DNA of 64,000 nucleotides from Oscillospiraceae bacterium (GTDB lineage: Bacteria > Bacillota > Clostridia > Christensenellales > Aristaeellaceae): positions 1 to 64,000 of the forward strand of contig JAIRSO010000005.1 in NCBI GenBank assembly GCA_031255415.1. Reading direction: 5' to 3'. Below are positions 26,183 through 33,760 of the stretch, in pieces. Made by a program: the position numbers and the translations under genes. The notes under the pieces were generated by a model that saw nothing but the letters and a program-made list of their open reading frames with translations, made no database searches and was not told the DNA's origin. How positions within the stretch are numbered: the first letter of the stretch is position 1; every line of letters starts with the position of its first letter.

Positions 26183-27255
26183 AACGGCGGTTAACCGAGA
26201 TAGACAATCGTCTGCGCGAACTGGACGCGGCGCTGGCTCAGCCCGACGCTTACGCGAACATGGAGCTTACGGCGCGCCTGATGCGCGAACAATCGCAGCT
26301 GCAGCCTATATCCGAGGCGTGGCGCAAGCATGAGGCGCTGGAGTCGCGCGTCGCGGAGGCGGAGGCCGCGCTGGCCGATCCGGATATGTCCGAGTTGCAC
26401 GGACTGGCTAAAGCCGAACTGGACGAGATCCTGCCCCTGCGCGATGAAAGCTGGCGCGGCGTGACGCGCATGCTGATCCCGGCAGACCCGGACGACGAGC
26501 GCAACGTGGTGCTCGAGGTTCGAGCCGGGGCGGGCGGCGAGGAGGCCAGCCTGTTCGCGGCGCTATTACTGCGCATGTACATGCGTTTCGCGGAGCGACG
26601 GCGCTGGCGCGCCGAGGCTGTAGACGTAAGCGAGACCGACCTGGGCGGCGTAAAAGAAGCGGTTGTGATGATACAGGGTCCCGGCGCTAATGGTCGGCTC
26701 AAGTTCGAGAGCGGCGTGCATCGCGTCCAGCGCGTGCCGTCCACCGAGTCTGGCGGGCGGATACACACGTCCACCGCGACGGTCGCGGTTCTGCCCGAGG
26801 CCGCCGACGTAGACGTTTCGATAAACCCGCAGGATCTGCGCATTGACGTATACCGCACCGGAGGCCACGGCGGACAGCACGTCAACACTACGGATTCATC
26901 CGTGAGGATTACTCATATTCCCACGGGCATAGTCGTTATATGCCAGGATGAGCGTAGCCAGCTCCGCAACAGGGAGAAGGCTATGCGCGTGCTTCGCGCG
27001 AGGCTCTACGACCGCGCGCGCGGCGAGCTGGACGCGGAGACCTCCGCGCGACGGCGCGGGCAGGTGGGTACCGGCGATCGCAGCGAACGCATACGCACGT
27101 ATAACTTTCCTCAAGGCAGAATCACCGATCACCGCATCGGATACACCCGCTACAACGTGGACGCGTTCCTTGACGGCGACTGCGACGATGTTTTCGACGC
27201 GCTTATGGCTGCCAGCGAGGCGGAGCGCATCGCTGGAATAGAGGCGCGGGCGTGA
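26173..27255 (+). CDS. prfA: Peptide chain release factor 1
   Basis: 360 aa. The codon-reading motif appears as [14 protein letters not shown] (PxT, as in RF1 rather than SPF of RF2). The peptidyl-hydrolysis motif is [14 protein letters not shown]. It ends translation at UAA and UAG. The ATG lies inside the end of prmC, and the stop overlaps the GTG of the next gene. Confidence 0.96.
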   Translation: MDLKRRLTEIDNRLRELDAALAQPDAYANMELTARLMREQSQLQPISEAWRKHEALESRVAEAEAALADPDMSELHGLAKAELDEILPLRDESWRGVTRMLIPADPDDERNVVLEVRAGAGGEEASLFAALLLRMYMRFAERRRWRAEAVDVSETDLGGVKEAVVMIQGPGANGRLKFESGVHRVQRVPSTESGGRIHTSTATVAVLPEAADVDVSINPQDLRIDVYRTGGHGGQHVNTTDSSVRITHIPTGIVVICQDERSQLRNREKAMRVLRARLYDRARGELDAETSARRRGQVGTGDRSERIRTYNFPQGRITDHRIGYTRYNVDAFLDGDCDDVFDALMAASEAERIAGIEARA

Positions 27256-28277
27256 CGGCAGTCGCGAAGCCCGGCGATCTGCGCGAGGCTGCGAGGCTGA
27301 TACGCGGCGGGGAGTTGGTGGCGTTCCCGACGGAGACGGTGTACGGACTGGGCGCGGACGCGTCCAACCCCGACGCCGTCCGCGACATATTCCGCGCGAA
27401 GGGCAGACCGTCCGATAATCCGCTTATCGCGCATATCGCGGACGTTAGCATGTGGCCTGCGCTCGCGCGGGATATAGACGATCGCGCGCTGTCGCTAGCC
27501 GATCGATTCTGGCCAGGGCCGCTGACCATCGTACTGCCGCGAACGGACGCGGTTCCCGATATCGTCACGGCTGGACTGGATACCGTGGGCGTTCGCGTTC
27601 CGGCGCATCCCGTGGCATTGGCGCTGATTCGCGAATCCGGACGCGCGCTAGCCGCGCCCAGCGCGAACCGCAGCGGCAAGCCCAGCCCGACCACCGCCAA
27701 GGCCGTTCTCGACGACATGGACGGCGTGATCCCTATGATACTGGACGGCGGGCCTTGCCGAGTCGGGATGGAGTCCACCGTACTGGATATGTCTCAATCA
27801 ACGCCGATAGTATTGAGGCCGGGCGGCGTGACGGTTGAGGCTCTGCGGGCGATTCTGCCGGACGTTATCGTTGATCCGTCCGCGCTGGCTCCGCTGGCTG
27901 ACGGGCAGCGCGCCGCTTCTCCGGGCATGAGGCATCGTCATTATTCGCCATCGATACCCCTTTCGGTTGTAACAGGACTCGACCGCGTCAACGCTCTGCG
28001 ATCGTTATACGACGACGCGCTGGCTAAAGGCCTCTCGCCAATATTGCTGCTCTGCGATGAATCCGCCGCGAAAGTGCCGCCGCGCCGTTGTATCGCGCTG
28101 GGTTCATATAATGATCTCGAGCGCGTGTCGTCTCGATTATTCGGCGCGCTTCGCGATCTGGATCGATCCGGCGCGTCTATCGCTTACGCGGAGTCGTTCC
28201 CCGCCGAAGGCGCGGGACTCGCGCTGATGAACCGTCTCTTGCGCGCCGCCGGATTCAGCGTTATCAATACGGATTGA
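27252..28277 (+). CDS. ywlC: Threonylcarbamoyl-AMP synthase (Sua5/YwlC type)
   Basis: 341 aa. Residues about 10-200 are the YrdC/TsaC domain ([40 protein letters not shown]), and about 220-341 the Sua5 C-terminal domain. It makes threonylcarbamoyl-AMP for the t6A modification of tRNAs that read ANN codons. GTG start overlapping the prfA stop (GTGA). Its last codons (INTD, stop) form the first piece of a 24-bp tandem repeat array that runs on for over 200 bases. Confidence 0.93.
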   Translation: MTAVAKPGDLREAARLIRGGELVAFPTETVYGLGADASNPDAVRDIFRAKGRPSDNPLIAHIADVSMWPALARDIDDRALSLADRFWPGPLTIVLPRTDAVPDIVTAGLDTVGVRVPAHPVALALIRESGRALAAPSANRSGKPSPTTAKAVLDDMDGVIPMILDGGPCRVGMESTVLDMSQSTPIVLRPGGVTVEALRAILPDVIVDPSALAPLADGQRAASPGMRHRHYSPSIPLSVVTGLDRVNALRSLYDDALAKGLSPILLLCDESAAKVPPRRCIALGSYNDLERVSSRLFGALRDLDRSGASIAYAESFPAEGAGLALMNRLLRAAGFSVINTD

Positions 28278-28494
28278 TTGTAATTATTCAATACGGATTG
28301 ATTGTAATTATTTGATACCGACTGATTATTATAAATTAATACAGACTGATTAAATAGATCGATGCGGACTGGCAATAGTTAATCGATACCGACTCAGTTA
28401 ATTATACTGAATAATAATTAATCAATATCCATTAGCAACCATCACTCAATCCCAACCGCCATCATCCCATCGATACGGACTAACCATTCGCGAA
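28265..28494. repeat. Degenerate 24-bp tandem repeat array between ywlC and yunB
   Basis: A 24-base unit, roughly CAATACGGACTGATTNTAAT with a TTAT-like end, repeats about nine times. Units 1 and 2 (28265-28288, 28289-28312) are identical. Units at 28313, 28337, 28361 and 28385 keep the period with rising divergence. After a 14-base insertion at 28409 the period resumes at 28423, 28447 and 28471. The stretch is AT-rich against a GC-rich genome. It starts inside the ywlC coding end. Confidence 0.8.
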
Positions 28495-28548
28495 CAATAA
28501 GGATCGTCCCCCGCTCCGCGCCGCATATAGTGCACGGGGGCGATGACG

Positions 28549-29202
28549 ATGTGCTTATTTAAGGGTAAACACGGACGCTTGAAACGGTTATGGCTGTTCA
28601 TGGTCGTTATACTTATAGCTCTATTCGCGTTCTTCGATTTCAATCTCAAGCCGATCATACTCTCCATGGCGCAGGCGCAGGCGCGCGTCATGGCTACCAA
28701 CGCGCTCAACACCGCCGTATACGAGCTAATGCGCGAGAAAATTACTTATCAAGACCTGATAACGGTCGTCAAGGATAACGATGGGCGCATCGCGATGCTC
28801 CAGGCCGACACCATGCGCATGACCGAACTGGGCGCGCGCGCCGCTCTGCTGGCTCAGCGCAATCTCAACGATCTATCGGCGGCTGATCTTCGCATACCCA
28901 TCGGCGCGGTGACTGGGGTGAGGCTTTTAGCCGGACGCGGCCCCGGCGTGCACGTTAATATTATACCGATGGGTTCCGCGGCGATCGAGTTTATCGACGA
29001 CTTCTCAACCGCTGGAATCAATCAGACGCGGCACCGCATCTATCTGCGCATAACGGCTACGGTGCGCATGGTTATACCCACCGCGTCGTCCGTATCGGAC
29101 GCGTCCACGCAGGTACTGCTAGCGGAGTCGATACTGATCGGTCAAGCGCCGGGCACATACGCCAACGTCGCTCCAGACAACATACTAGACCTTACGCCTT
29201 AA
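28549..29202 (+). CDS. yunB: Sporulation protein YunB-like
   Basis: About 217 aa. One N-terminal membrane helix (LWLFMVVILIALFAFFDFNL), then the YunB pattern: MAQAQARVMATNALNTAVYE, REKITYQDLITVVKDNDGRI, DLRIPIGAVTGVRLLAGRGP, and a C-terminal ALTVRMVIP-like strand (TATVRMVIPTAS). In B. subtilis yunB belongs to the sigma-E regulon and is needed for efficient sporulation. ATG at 28549 is eight bases after GGGGG, and an ATG two codons earlier is only two bases from it. Single gene. It supports a spore-forming host. Confidence 0.8.
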   Translation: MCLFKGKHGRLKRLWLFMVVILIALFAFFDFNLKPIILSMAQAQARVMATNALNTAVYELMREKITYQDLITVVKDNDGRIAMLQADTMRMTELGARAALLAQRNLNDLSAADLRIPIGAVTGVRLLAGRGPGVHVNIIPMGSAAIEFIDDFSTAGINQTRHRIYLRITATVRMVIPTASSVSDASTQVLLAESILIGQAPGTYANVAPDNILDLTP

Positions 29203-29218
29203 CGATACGCGATACTCA

Positions 29219-29347
29219 TAGCCCGCTCTCCGCGCGCCGCTCTAATTGGGTTTGATGATCACAACCCGCTCTCCGCACTCTGCGTTAACGAGGTTTGATG
29301 ATCATAACCCGCTCTCCGCTCTCCGCGTTAACGGGGTTTGATACTCG
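29219..29347. repeat. Three 43-bp imperfect tandem repeats at the end of an ABC ATPase gene
   Basis: Units at 29219-29261, 29262-29304 and 29305-29347, each CCCGCTCTCCGC...GTTTGAT. The unit at 29305-29347 is the coding end of the ATPase gene (minus strand), and the other two lie beyond its stop, so the 3' end of the gene appears copied downstream twice. 43 is not a multiple of three. Confidence 0.85.
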
Positions 29348-29886
29348 AAACCCAACGCGTCCGCGTCTAGTTGGTTATGCGTCACTAATATTATCCATTC
29401 CCTATCCATCGCGCCGGACTGACCGCGCACCGCGTCCATTACGCGCGTCTTGCTGTCGGAATCCAGTTCCATGAACGGCTCGTCAAGCAATAACAGCGGC
29501 GCGGGCGAAGCTAAAGCCCGCGCCAGCGACAGTCTGCGCCGCATCCCGCCCGACAACTCCCCGGGATAACTCCCGCCTTCGCCGCGCAGGCCGACCCGAT
29601 CCAGCCACTCGTCCGGCTCGTCCGTCACCAGGCGCAGGTTGCGCCGCGCGGTGTACCAAGGCAGCAGCCGATTCTCCTGAAACTGATACGACGCGCTCGC
29701 GGGCAGTCCCTCTATCGCGCCGGCGTCGGGTCGATCCAGCCGCGCCAGCAGCCTTAACAGCGTGGTCTTGCCGGCTCCGGACGAACCTCCTATGCATACG
29801 CGAGCGCCGCGCGGCAGCGTCCAGTTGAAATTATCAAGGACAATCTTCTCGCCGAACCGCTTGCTTACCCCGATAAACGCAATCAT
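29302..29886 (-). CDS. NitT/TauT-type ABC transporter ATP-binding protein
   Basis: About 194 aa, short for the family. Walker A GGSSGAGKTTLLR, Q-loop YQFQENRLLPW, signature ELSGGMRRRLSLARAL, Walker B LLLLDEPFMEL and switch His in LVTHNQ are all present, so the nucleotide site is intact. It powers the adjacent permease and binding protein. The start (MIAFIGVSKRFG) overlaps the permease stop (ATGA). A longer in-frame version to 30105 would be antisense-phase translation of the permease and is rejected. The last 15 codons lie in a 43-bp repeat. Confidence 0.88.
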   Translation of the reverse strand: MIAFIGVSKRFGEKIVLDNFNWTLPRGARVCIGGSSGAGKTTLLRLLARLDRPDAGAIEGLPASASYQFQENRLLPWYTARRNLRLVTDEPDEWLDRVGLRGEGGSYPGELSGGMRRRLSLARALASPAPLLLLDEPFMELDSDSKTRVMDAVRGQSGAMDREWIILVTHNQLDADALGFEYQTPLTRRAESGL

Positions 29887-30710
29887 CCCCGCCCAGCCTC
29901 CGGCGCGAACCGCCGCGTCAAACGCAGGAACAGCCGCTCCAGCGCCGCGCTTAACAGTATGATCAACAGCGTCCACGCGAACAGCGAGTCCGTCCGCAGA
30001 TACACCTTCGCGTTGTATAGCTGCGTGCCCATCGCGTCGCGCGGCACGCTGAGCACCTCCGCCGCTATCATCGCCTTCCAGCATAACCCTATCGACGCGT
30101 TGCACGCAGCGACAAACGTGCCGCGCAGGCTCGGCAGTATCACATGCCGGATCGTGCGCCAGCGCCCGAACCGGAACACCCGCGCCATCTCTAGCAAATC
30201 CTTATCGGCGGAGGATACCCCTTCCGTCACGTTCGCCCAGACGATCGGCAGGACGATCAGCGACGAGGCGAGTACCGGAGCCACGGCTCCGCGAAGCCAT
30301 ACCAGCGCCAGTATTATAAACGACGCGACCGGAGTCGATCTCACCGCAGTCAACGCAGGCCTTAGCAGTATATCCGCCCACCGTGACGCGCTCGTAGCGG
30401 CGGCTATCAAACAGCCTCCCGTAACCCCGATAGTGAACGCCGCCAGCATCCGCAGTATCGATAACCCTATCGCGCGCCACGCGTCCGGCCTGACCGCGAT
30501 CTCCGCTATCTGGCGCGCGACCTGCGCAGGGGACGCGAACAACAGATCCTTTCCAATCGCGCGGTACGCGGCAACCCAAAGCGCGCCCCAGAACAGCAGG
30601 GGCGCGCAATAAGGAACAATCCGGTTCAGAACCGAGCGCGCGCGCTCAATCCCCGTTCGATCCATTCGATCCGTTTGATCCATTTGTCCCGCTTGATCCG
30701 TTCGATCCAT
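29883..30710 (-). CDS. NitT/TauT-type ABC transporter permease
   Basis: A 275-aa membrane protein with six helices (LFWGALWVAAYRAIG, MLAAFTIGVTGGCLIAAATS and others) and the EAA-like loop LLEMARVFRFGRWRTIRHVI followed by LPSLRGTFVAACNASIGLCWK, as in SsuC/TauC. The first 18 residues (MDRTDQAGQ MDQTDR MDRTG) come from a 9-bp repeat that also encodes, in another frame, the end of the binding protein. No ribosome site is seen at 30710, and ATG at 30665 is an alternative start. Substrate unknown (alkanesulfonate, pyrimidine or similar). Confidence 0.85.
   Translation of the reverse strand: MDRTDQAGQMDQTDRMDRTGIERARSVLNRIVPYCAPLLFWGALWVAAYRAIGKDLLFASPAQVARQIAEIAVRPDAWRAIGLSILRMLAAFTIGVTGGCLIAAATSASRWADILLRPALTAVRSTPVASFIILALVWLRGAVAPVLASSLIVLPIVWANVTEGVSSADKDLLEMARVFRFGRWRTIRHVILPSLRGTFVAACNASIGLCWKAMIAAEVLSVPRDAMGTQLYNAKVYLRTDSLFAWTLLIILLSAALERLFLRLTRRFAPEAGRG
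30646..30708 (-). repeat. 9-bp tandem repeat coding in two frames
   Basis: Six copies of GGATCGAAC-like units (30708-30655) plus a seventh degenerate unit containing the TGA. In the binding-protein frame they read Gly-Ser-Asn repeats up to the stop. In the permease frame they read the repeated N terminus. This is the whole 65-base overlap of the two genes. Confidence 0.9.
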
Positions 30711-31674
30711 AATAGAAATCTTCGCCCGGCATAGCGCCGCCTACCGCCGCCGGATTCGCGTCGAACAGTATCTGGAAGAACGGCTCGACCCGACCGCGCA
30801 GTTCCGGCCCGCTGATAAAGGTGATGTTCGTGCCGGGCAGCGCCTTGAGCACTACAGCCGCGCTGGGCATCAACCCCGTTTCCTCCGTAAGCCTCGCGGC
30901 CTCCTCCGGGTTAGCCAGCACAAACTCCACCGACTGCCTATGCGCTTCCAGGAACGATTCCACCGCTTGAGGATGCTGCTCGACAAACTCCCTTCGCGCG
31001 ATTACGCACCCCATGGACAGCGCCGCGTCCGGATGATTGGTTGAAGATACGGCCTCGTCGAACAGCTCCGTCACGTCCAGCGCGCGCCGCCAGGATGGAT
31101 TCTGCGTCTGCAGGCTCGTCGCGAACGGCTCGGGCAGCATAACCAAATCAACCTCGTCCGCGGCGGCAAGCGCCGCTAGTTCCGAGTGCTCGCCCTTGAA
31201 TTCCAGCGATGCGTTCACGCCCGCGCGATCCAGTATATACCGCGCGGCGTATTCGGGGGTTGCACCCTGCCCCGTCGCGTAGATAGTCCTGCCCTCCAGA
31301 TCGGATACCGAGCGGACGCTGTCGCCGCGCTCGAGTATGTGCAGTACGCCCAGCGTATTCAGCGCGATGATCTCAACGCCGCCATTCAGCCTGTTGTATA
31401 GAGTCGCCGCCAGATTGGTCGGCGCGGCGGCTATGTCCGCCGACCCGCTGGCTATCGCGGCTACGATCTCGTCCGGCGATCCCGCCAAAGTGAAGCTCCA
31501 TTGTTCGCCGGGATTGGATATCATTTGAACCATGCCGATGCCCGTGGGACCTTTAAGCGCGAATACGTTCGCCCTTTCGACCGGCTGGGATCCGGCTGCT
31601 GCGCATCCGCTTAGCATGGCGGCGGCTAGGATCATGGTAAACAATACCCGCGCCGCGCGGTTCAATCCTGTCAT
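30646..31674 (-). CDS. NitT/TauT-type ABC transporter substrate-binding lipoprotein
   Basis: 342 aa. Lipoprotein signal MTGLNRAARVLFTMILAAAM with lipobox LSGC (Cys at about 24). The NMT1/SsuA-like domain includes ALKGPTGIGMVQM, ADIAAAPTNLAATLYN, YATGQGATPEYAARYIL and MLPEPFATSL. It binds a small ligand outside the membrane. The last 20 residues are a Gly-Ser-Asn repeat tail made by a 9-bp tandem repeat, probably a late addition. AAAGAGGG precedes the ATG. First full gene of the importer operon, with a possible small ORF before it. Confidence 0.85.
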   Translation of the reverse strand: MTGLNRAARVLFTMILAAAMLSGCAAAGSQPVERANVFALKGPTGIGMVQMISNPGEQWSFTLAGSPDEIVAAIASGSADIAAAPTNLAATLYNRLNGGVEIIALNTLGVLHILERGDSVRSVSDLEGRTIYATGQGATPEYAARYILDRAGVNASLEFKGEHSELAALAAADEVDLVMLPEPFATSLQTQNPSWRRALDVTELFDEAVSSTNHPDAALSMGCVIARREFVEQHPQAVESFLEAHRQSVEFVLANPEEAARLTEETGLMPSAAVVLKALPGTNITFISGPELRGRVEPFFQILFDANPAAVGGAMPGEDFYYGSNGSSGTNGSNGSNGSNGD

Positions 31675-31701
31675 AATAACGCGCCCTCTTTCCGCAATGG
31701 T

Positions 31702-31788
31702 CTAACGCCTGAACGCGGCGCTCTCGCTAACAAACCCTCCGGGCGGCATAACAAACCGCCGCTCCGGCTGGCTGAGCGTTGCCTCCAT
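31702..31788 (-). CDS. Possible 28-codon leader ORF
   Basis: ATG to TAG, coding MEATLSQPERRF...ESAAFRR with codon use like the neighbours. It lies 28 bases before the binding-protein gene and downstream of a weak promoter. AGGAG is about 11 bases upstream of its ATG. It could be a leader peptide, a tiny gene, or the remnant of a lost gene. The sequence also folds into hairpins (GCGGCGG with CCGCC), so a structured leader is another option. Confidence 0.3.
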   Translation of the reverse strand: MEATLSQPERRFVMPPGGFVSESAAFRR

Positions 31789-31806
31789 GGTTCGCGCCGC
31801 TCCTAT

Positions 31807-31834
31807 ATAATACCACGCCGGGCGGCTTATGAAA
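31807..31834 (-). promoter_or_regulatory. Weak promoter of the NitT/TauT-type importer
   Basis: Minus strand: -35 TTTCAT (31834-31829), a 16-base spacer and -10 TATTAT (31812-31807). Confidence 0.4.
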
Positions 31835-31858
31835 CAGCCGTTTTCACCCGCGTCCACG

Positions 31859-31886
31859 ATCCAAAAAATTCTTACATTTTTTGGAT
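31859..31886. promoter_or_regulatory. Perfect 11-bp inverted repeat abutting a -35 box
   Basis: ATCCAAAAAAT (31859-31869), loop TCTTAC, and its exact complement (31876-31886). The last base is also the first base of TTGACA. Size and position fit a repressor or activator operator serving both flanking promoters. It is AT-rich in a GC-rich setting. Confidence 0.55.
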
Positions 31887-31914
31887 TGACAAACCCCCGC
31901 CGCCGTGTTATAAT
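31886..31914 (+). promoter_or_regulatory. Consensus sigma-70 promoter without a recognisable gene
   Basis: TTGACA (31886-31891), exactly 17 bases, TATAAT (31909-31914). Downstream on this strand there is only an eight-codon frame from TTG at about 31930. The next annotated gene is on the opposite strand and ends at 31953, so transcription would run antisense into the PfkB kinase gene. Confidence 0.65.
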
Positions 31915-31952
31915 ACCTACGACGGAAAGTTGTTATCAACACCTTTACGTGG

Positions 31953-32855
31953 TTAGCGCGTCCCGTCCAGCCTAGCCAGCGCCTCGTCAACCTCGTCCGC
32001 GTATGGGATGGATCGACCCGCCCCCGGCCTTCCCACCGCGATCGACGCGGCTTGCGCGGCGCGCCTCAACGCCGTCTCGATCCTCTCGCCCGATAACTCC
32101 GCTTGCAGGAAGTATCCGGTGAACGTATCGCCAGCGCCCGTCGAGTCGATCGCCTCCACCGGAATCGCCGCCTGGCTCACCCTGCGCGATCCGTCCGCGT
32201 ATACCGCGCCCTTGTCGCCCAGCGTGAGCAATACCGACGTGCGCGGGTACCTCTCGAGCATCGCGTCCAGCATCCCTTCGGGATCGTCGCGTCCGGTAAG
32301 CCCGCGCCCCTCGATCTCGTTGACGAGGAACACGCTCACCCGATCCAGCCCAAGAGCGTCCATGTCCCGCGTCAGCGGAGACGCGTTGAAGAATATTCTT
32401 AGGCCGCGCCGGCTTGCCGCCTCTATGACGTAATCGACGCGGCTGATCTCGTTCTGCGCCAGTATCGCGTCGCCCTCGCCCATACCCTCCAGCGCGGAGT
32501 CGATCATGTCCGGCGTTACCTCTTGGTTCGCGCCGGCGTACAGTATGATGCAGTTGCGCCCCGACGCGTCAACCTGTATGATCGCGCGCCCGGTGGGCGT
32601 GCCCGTCACCCTCGCGCGGGACGCGTCCACGCCGTACTCGTTCAGATAATCCAGCAGGTACGCGCCGTCTTCGCCGACAGCCCCGGCGAACCGCACCGCC
32701 TGCCCGGCCTTAGCCAGCGCTATGGATTGATTAAGCCCCTTGCCGCCCTCGTGCCTCGCGTACGATAAAGACGCGATCGTCTCGCCGTCGCGGGCGAAAC
32801 GATCGACATGGTATACCTCGTCTATGTTGACCGAGCCGAACACCAGCAGGTTCAT
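31953..32855 (-). CDS. PfkB-family (ribokinase-like) carbohydrate kinase
   Basis: A 300-aa kinase. N-terminal LLVFGSVNIDEVYHVDRFAR, sugar-binding GGKGLNQSIALAKAG, and the anion-hole/catalytic-base signature IDSTGAGDTFTGYFL are all complete. GGKGxNQ and the length are like ribokinase. Start set by ATGA overlap with the nucleoside hydrolase and AAGGTGA upstream. Being coupled to a nucleoside hydrolase suggests it phosphorylates the ribose released, which is inference. Confidence 0.85.
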   Translation of the reverse strand: MNLLVFGSVNIDEVYHVDRFARDGETIASLSYARHEGGKGLNQSIALAKAGQAVRFAGAVGEDGAYLLDYLNEYGVDASRARVTGTPTGRAIIQVDASGRNCIILYAGANQEVTPDMIDSALEGMGEGDAILAQNEISRVDYVIEAASRRGLRIFFNASPLTRDMDALGLDRVSVFLVNEIEGRGLTGRDDPEGMLDAMLERYPRTSVLLTLGDKGAVYADGSRRVSQAAIPVEAIDSTGAGDTFTGYFLQAELSGERIETALRRAAQAASIAVGRPGAGRSIPYADEVDEALARLDGTR

Positions 32856-33760
32856 CGCGTCACCTTCGCGAACAGGTCGGCTAGCAGAGCGTCCCTGTTG
32901 ATGTGGTAAACATACCCGCACAGCGGCCTGCGCGGATCGAACGCGTAATGATGGTCGTACTCCGGGATGGGGGTGGGGATGAGCTTGTCGAGCATCAGCT
33001 TGCCGCCGTCGTTGAGCAGCCAGCCCACCGCCGCAACATCCCATATCGGCCTGCTCCAGACGCGTCCAGACGCGTATGTGTTCGCCTCGTCTATCGTCTG
33101 CTGCGCAAGGTAATCGGCGAGCGGGGTTTTGCCTTTCAACCAGTGAGTAAGCTCCGGCCCGGTCGTCGCGAACGCGCTTACCACCCCCATGCAGGGCAGC
33201 ATCACGACGGGCGCGCCGCTCCCATATACCACCCGCGCGGCGGCTACGTCCTGCATCATGTTGAATTCCTTTGTATCGTGCCAGTCGAGAGCGTGGCCTC
33301 CCAGCCATACTATCACTACGCGATCAGCCATAGCGGGATTCATCATCAGCGCGGACGCAACGTTCGTTATCGCGCCGATAGCTACGACATACAGCGGGCT
33401 GCCGGGAGCGTAGTCCATCGCTCGGCGCGCGAGATCCCTCGCGGCGGCGGACTCGACCGGGGTATCCTCGCCCGGCAGATACGCCTGCGATCCCTTGAAC
33501 GCGGGCGTGTCCTCCCCCGCCAGCGCGAGCAGTTTCATTATCTCCGCATAGCTTTTCTCCATCCCGTCGCCCGGTCCGCTCGAGCGGAGGTTGTGGAACG
33601 GCGCGGCGTACAGCGCGCGCAGGTTCAGCCTGTCGGACTTCAGCGCGTATGATATCGCGAACTGATCGTCTATCTCGTTATACGCGTCGGTGTCTAGTAC
33701 CATATCGACCGCGCCCGCCGGGCTGGACAGCATCCTCAATCGTTGTTCGAGCGAGAGCAT
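32852..33760 (-). CDS. Inosine/uridine-preferring nucleoside hydrolase family protein
   Basis: 302 aa. The calcium-binding signature is VLDTDAYNEIDDQFA (about 21-35), with further active-site parts PLYVVAIGAITNVASAL, EFNMMQDVAAARVV and PIWDVAAVGWLL. The usual DxDxxxDD pattern is kept. In the last motif the common His before Asp is replaced by Trp, so base specificity may differ. It splits the N-glycosidic bond of (deoxy)nucleosides or similar ribosides. An 18-residue N-terminal extension precedes the core. TGATG overlap with the URO-D-like gene, ATGA with the kinase. Confidence 0.82.
   Translation of the reverse strand: MLSLEQRLRMLSSPAGAVDMVLDTDAYNEIDDQFAISYALKSDRLNLRALYAAPFHNLRSSGPGDGMEKSYAEIMKLLALAGEDTPAFKGSQAYLPGEDTPVESAAARDLARRAMDYAPGSPLYVVAIGAITNVASALMMNPAMADRVVIVWLGGHALDWHDTKEFNMMQDVAAARVVYGSGAPVVMLPCMGVVSAFATTGPELTHWLKGKTPLADYLAQQTIDEANTYASGRVWSRPIWDVAAVGWLLNDGGKLMLDKLIPTPIPEYDHHYAFDPRRPLCGYVYHINRDALLADLFAKVTR

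Noticed and set aside
28265..28494. CRISPR array
   Set aside because: The 24-bp units abut each other with no unique spacers and drift in sequence. No cas genes are present.
29219..29347. Attachment site or CRISPR remnant
   Set aside because: Only three contiguous imperfect units, one of them coding. No integrase or tRNA nearby.
31675..31845. TPP or other known riboswitch before the NitT/TauT-type importer
   Set aside because: The conserved CTGAGA and ACC-type blocks of the TPP element are absent. Only generic hairpins are seen.
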